Shown here one piece after another: positions 60,958-64,000 of a stretch of DNA of 64,000 nt. Numbering within the stretch: position 1 is the stretch's first letter; each line of letters begins with the position of its first letter. The notes below the pieces were generated by a model. That model searched no databases, was not told where the DNA came from, and saw only the letters and a list, made by a program, of their open reading frames with translations. The stretch lies in NCBI GenBank assembly GCA_902729315.2, contig LR746277.1:4841001-4905000 (forward strand), written 5' to 3'. The translations under genes and the position numbers were made by a program. Source of the stretch: Spirodela intermedia. Its lineage: Eukaryota > Streptophyta > Magnoliopsida > Alismatales > Araceae.

Positions 60958-62786
60958 TGACACGAGAAACAAAAACCTTGAAATCTATATAATCTCAAAA
61001 GATAAAATACATGACTCCTATATAAGAGAGAGGAGAGATAGATAATGGGCCTTAGTAGGCCGAAAGTTTGATATGATTATTGAACACTCCTCTTTAAGTT
61101 GAAGCATATTAGTCGAATATGTCCAACTTGGTACATATGGTGTCATAGGAGATGCCGACTAGAGACTCTTGTGAAGACGTTTGCAAGTTGATGAGATGAT
61201 GCCACATAAGGAGTAAAGATAAATCTAGACATAACCTTATCTCAAATGTAGTGACAATTGATCTCAATATACTTCGTATACTTATGAAAGGTGAGATTGT
61301 CAGTAATGAAGATGATGACTTAATTGTCTTAATGTATGAGTATTAGAGAGAAAGAAGTAATATCGAGATCGTCGAGAAGTGATCAAAGTTATATCATTTC
61401 CCACATTGTCTCAACTATGGCTTGATACTCAGATTTCGTGCTAGAGTAGGACACCACCCTCTATTTTTAGGAGTGTGAGGTGACTAAGTTATCGCCAACA
61501 TATGTGTAATAACTCATAGTAAACTTTTGATCACCCTTGTCACATATATATTTGACGTCAAAGTAGGCTGCAATGTAGAGATAGGACGTGTCGCTAATAG
61601 ATGAGCCCTTTCCCTAGATATTGCTTGATGTAAGTGAAGACTCGTAGAGCTCCCTCTCAATAAATTCATCAAGACTTCCACATGAACTGACTCAAGACAT
61701 TAATCATGTACACGATGTTAGGACGAGTGATGGTGAGATATATGAACTTGCCCAACAATCGTCGATACCAATTAGCATCCTCGAGTAAAGGAGATGAATT
61801 GTCTCAGAATTACAAGTGAGTTTCTATGAACGAAGTCTCTAGCTTGCACCCAAAGAGGCCTATCTCCTGAAGTATATTGAGGGCATACTTTCATTGAGTG
61901 AGGGCAAACTTCCCGTTTTTATATGCAAACTCAATCATAAAGAAATATTACAGAATCTCTAAGTCACGAATGTTGAGGTCCTATTACAAGTAAGCTTTGG
62001 TAATAGAGATGACTCTTTTTGAGCAACATACCTAAGAGATTGCTCCATAAAGATTTGTTTCGTGAGATCATTATAGAAAAAGGTATTAGAAACATCTAAC
62101 TAGTGGAGAGACCATGTTTGATTTATAGCGAGAGAGAGGAGCACGTGAATAGAGTTGAGGGTAGATGACAAGAGAGAATGTCTTAATGTAGTTGATCTCA
62201 TATGCCTACGTGAAGTTTTGAGCAATTAGACAAGCTTTGTGACGAGCAATGGAACCATCTAAGTAATACTTGATGGTAAACACCTACTTACACATCACAA
62301 TATTAGTATCGTTTGGGCACGGAACCAAATCTCAAGTCCCCCGAGCAAGCAATGCAACTACTTTCGAATCTATGGCCGCCTTCTATGTAGGTACTTATGT
62401 AGCCTCAACATACGACTATGGAAGCAGCTTAGAGGCCACAAAGAGGGCAAAGGTACAAAAAGAAGGAGAAAGACGGTCATAGGAGACAAACTAGGAGATG
62501 AGATGGTGGGTGCAAGTGCGTGTACCTTTACGGAGGGCAATAGAGAAATGAAGGTTATCAAGTAAAGTAATGATTGAAGCCGTGGAAGGGATCATAGGAA
62601 AGGAAGAGAAGGGTACTACATACAGATCAAGAGGAGCCATGGGAGACATAGGTGGAAGAGAGGCGAATGTAAGTAATGACTCCAAAGAGAGTGTACAAGA
62701 GGGAAGAGAAGAGAGAGGGTCCACAGGAACCACCAAGAGAGAGAACCCAAGTGGAAGAGACGTAGCAGCCCAAAGGAGAGGATGAG
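60958..62786 (-). mobile_element. Truncated Ty1/copia element, minus strand
   Basis: On the minus strand the integrase-RT linker (62736-62491, ALRKGTRTCTHH) leads into the RT start near 62290 (VFTIKYYLDGSIARHKACLIA) and then RNase H near 61440 (STKSEYQAIVETM). A PPT-like AACTTAAAGAGGAG precedes a TGTTCA at 61086, suggesting a short 3' LTR down to about 60958. Gag, protease and most integrase are missing where the element meets 62787. Stops and frameshifts are present throughout. Confidence 0.7.
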
Positions 62787-62788
62787 TG

Positions 62789-62864
62789 ATAAGTCTTCAT
62801 TATCATGAGTTAATAATTAGTAAATAATATAGTTTTAGCCTTAACTCATGATAAATAGACTTAT
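62789..62864. repeat. Near-perfect ~24-bp inverted repeat
   Basis: Arms 62789-62813 (ATAAGTCT, then TTATCATGAGTTAA) and 62841-62864 (TTAACTCATGATAA, then AGACTTAT) pair almost completely around a 27-bp AT-rich loop. Confidence 0.9.
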
Positions 62865-63003
62865 ATTTGTGTTAAAGAATGATTTTTGGTTTTCAATTGA
62901 TTAACGTGAATTTTTGGGTAACTATGTGATTTTATACGATTTTTACAGTCTTACTTTTGAGATAAATGAAGAACAAGAAATAAAAATAAAAATATTGCGA
63001 AAA

Positions 63004-63191
63004 TGAGGGGACCCGCCGGCTAGCCGTGCCCGCGAGCGGGTCGGAAGCACAGTCGGGGAGTAAGCCGCGAGCAGGGGCTCGAGCGGCTTGGCTTTGGGAC
63101 CAACAGGCACGCGTACGCCACTGCCCTACCACATCACTGGTGGCCAGCCGGCTGTGGGGCAAGGAGTGGTCGTACACGCGAGAGAAGGGAC
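63004..63191 (-). ncRNA. Candidate structured RNA with snRNA/U6-like promoter (speculative)
   Basis: On the minus strand, AGTCCCACATC (63257-63247) matches the plant snRNA upstream element RTCCCACATCG at 10 of 11 positions. After 24 nt comes AATATATAG (63222-63214), and about 30 nt after the TATA start the sequence GTCCCTTC (63191-63184), which matches the first bases of U6 RNA. That spacing is typical of plant Pol III snRNA genes. The following ~188 nt is very GC-rich and folds into three consecutive hairpins (63180-63110, 63089-63062, 63042-63010), then reaches TTTT at 63003-63000 and longer T runs beyond. After GTCCCTTC it does not resemble U6, and I do not recognise it as U3, 7SL or MRP RNA. 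The upstream element is also half of a local palindrome, so the match may be chance. Confidence 0.25.
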
Positions 63192-63246
63192 TTTACTCAC
63201 AAAGCTAACATTACTATATATTCGCCCGAAAACTCGGCATACAACT

Positions 63247-63257
63247 GATGTGGGACT
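63247..63257 (-). promoter_or_regulatory. USE-like element (plant snRNA promoter)
   Basis: AGTCCCACATC on minus versus consensus RTCCCACATCG, followed by A where G is expected. It overlaps a perfect TGTGGG/CCCACA inverted repeat. Confidence 0.35.
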
Positions 63258-64000
63258 AAACCCACACCTTCCTCAGAAGAGGCGGGGGCGACCGGCACGG
63301 GTTCGAATCCTCCTAGAGTCAAAATTCATATATTTTTATCTGATTATCGCGACTTTCCTGCAGATCGCCGGTGAAGGATTAAGCAATGAGAATCGCTGGA
63401 TCATCGGCGAAAATCTCGTCAACGCAATTCGCAAAGCATTGCTACTAAAATTGCTGAACGATTCGCGATAAAAAGATCGCGAATCCATCGAGTAAATCAT
63501 CTCCGATTGATCGACGAACAAGCCGTCGTCGGGAAGAGGACGATCCGCCGGGAGACCAGTCGCCACCTCCTGAGAGCGTACTAAATGCGATGAAGAGCCT
63601 CCTCTTGCTGCACAGACTTGAGGATGAAGCTCCCTAACACGCGCCCCACCTCCATCCAGCTCCTCTCCGTCAGGTGACAGCCGCCGGAGAGCCGCAAAGT
63701 CGCCGTTTTTCCGCTCCGCCGGGTGACAGCCGCCGGAGACGATTCGACGACCCACTTCATTGGTCTCTAGACTTCGCGAGAAGATCTAGAGATTGTCCAT
63801 GTCGTCTTTGTCCAAGGAGAGCCTTCGAGGCCGTGGACACTGCACGACGATCCTCCCGAACGCTTAGGATTCCGGTGCATCGCCGACGCATCGCCGTCGC
63901 GACGCCGGAACTCTGTTTTCTTGCTTTCAATTTAATTTATGCTTCATTTAGTGATACTTTGTTGATTTTAATTTACCAAACTATACTTCGTTCAATTAAG

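Larger units (their letters stand above)
62787..64000. mobile_element. LTR-like or other mobile sequence running off the right edge
   Basis: It begins TGATAAG exactly where copia similarity stops, opens with a long inverted repeat, and differs in composition from both neighbours. ORFs (63088-63471 plus, 63755-63336 minus) match no family I know. An 18-bp word GGTGACAGCCGCCGGAGA occurs at 63673-63690 and 63722-63739. It could be the 5' LTR or untranslated leader of a large gypsy element, but the second copy is not in the window. Confidence 0.4.

Noticed and set aside
63290-63320. tRNA-like B box GGTTCGAATCC at 63300-63310
   Set aside because: The flanking T-arm stem does not pair well and no acceptor or D-arm could be found, so a tRNA gene or SINE is not supported.

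Overview
The window is nuclear DNA of a flowering plant. It has spliced genes with GT-AG introns, Ty1/copia and Ty3/gypsy retrotransposons whose primer binding sites match plant initiator Met-tRNA, long (CT/GA)n microsatellites, and genes of the plant phenylpropanoid and wall-glycan type. GC-rich coding exons beside AT-rich repeats would fit a monocot or early-diverging angiosperm, but I cannot name the species. I see no bacterial or organellar DNA and no CRISPR array.

Region 1 (1-31431): one gene on the minus strand, the anaphase-promoting complex subunit 4 (APC4). I rebuilt 15 exons by splice sites, reading phase and family similarity. They give about 616 codons in one open frame, and the C-terminal part lies beyond the left edge. 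Two of its introns are about 8.7 and 9.2 kb because retroelements landed in them: a copia element nested in another copia element (16616-24792), a nearly intact gypsy element with a 5-bp target duplication (10525-15995), and a truncated copia LTR with gag (about 8680-9660).

Region 2 (31432-40470): a GC-rich gene island. It holds a small single-exon C2H2 zinc-finger repressor with a QALGGH finger (34152-33718, minus) and a complete five-exon 4-coumarate:CoA ligase (39365-36807, minus). An 86-bp tandem duplication lies just upstream of the ligase.

Region 3 (40470-46140): a degenerate Tnt1/Tork-like copia element, apparently inside a second, older copia element that also carries a degenerate ~66-bp tandem repeat.

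Region 4 (46140-57430): microsatellite-rich intergenic DNA, including a ~510-bp (CT)n tract. It carries two intronless genes: a membrane-anchored AAA-ATPase of the BCS1/AATP1-like plant family (49761-51332, plus) and a GT31-type galactosyltransferase (55460-54486, minus). A ~400-bp sequence occurs twice (51930-52324 and 57429-57830), and the second copy looks decayed by CpG deamination.

Region 5 (57431-64000): AT-rich, heavily decayed retroelements: a gypsy element on plus, a copia fragment on minus, and an LTR-like sequence running off the right edge. Inside the last one is a very GC-rich block of three consecutive hairpins. On the minus strand it is preceded by elements resembling a plant snRNA/U6-type promoter (USE, TATA, U6-like first bases) and followed by T runs. 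This is the least explained signal in the window and the best candidate for something undescribed. The host genes look like ordinary, unrelated neighbours and do not form a pathway or operon.
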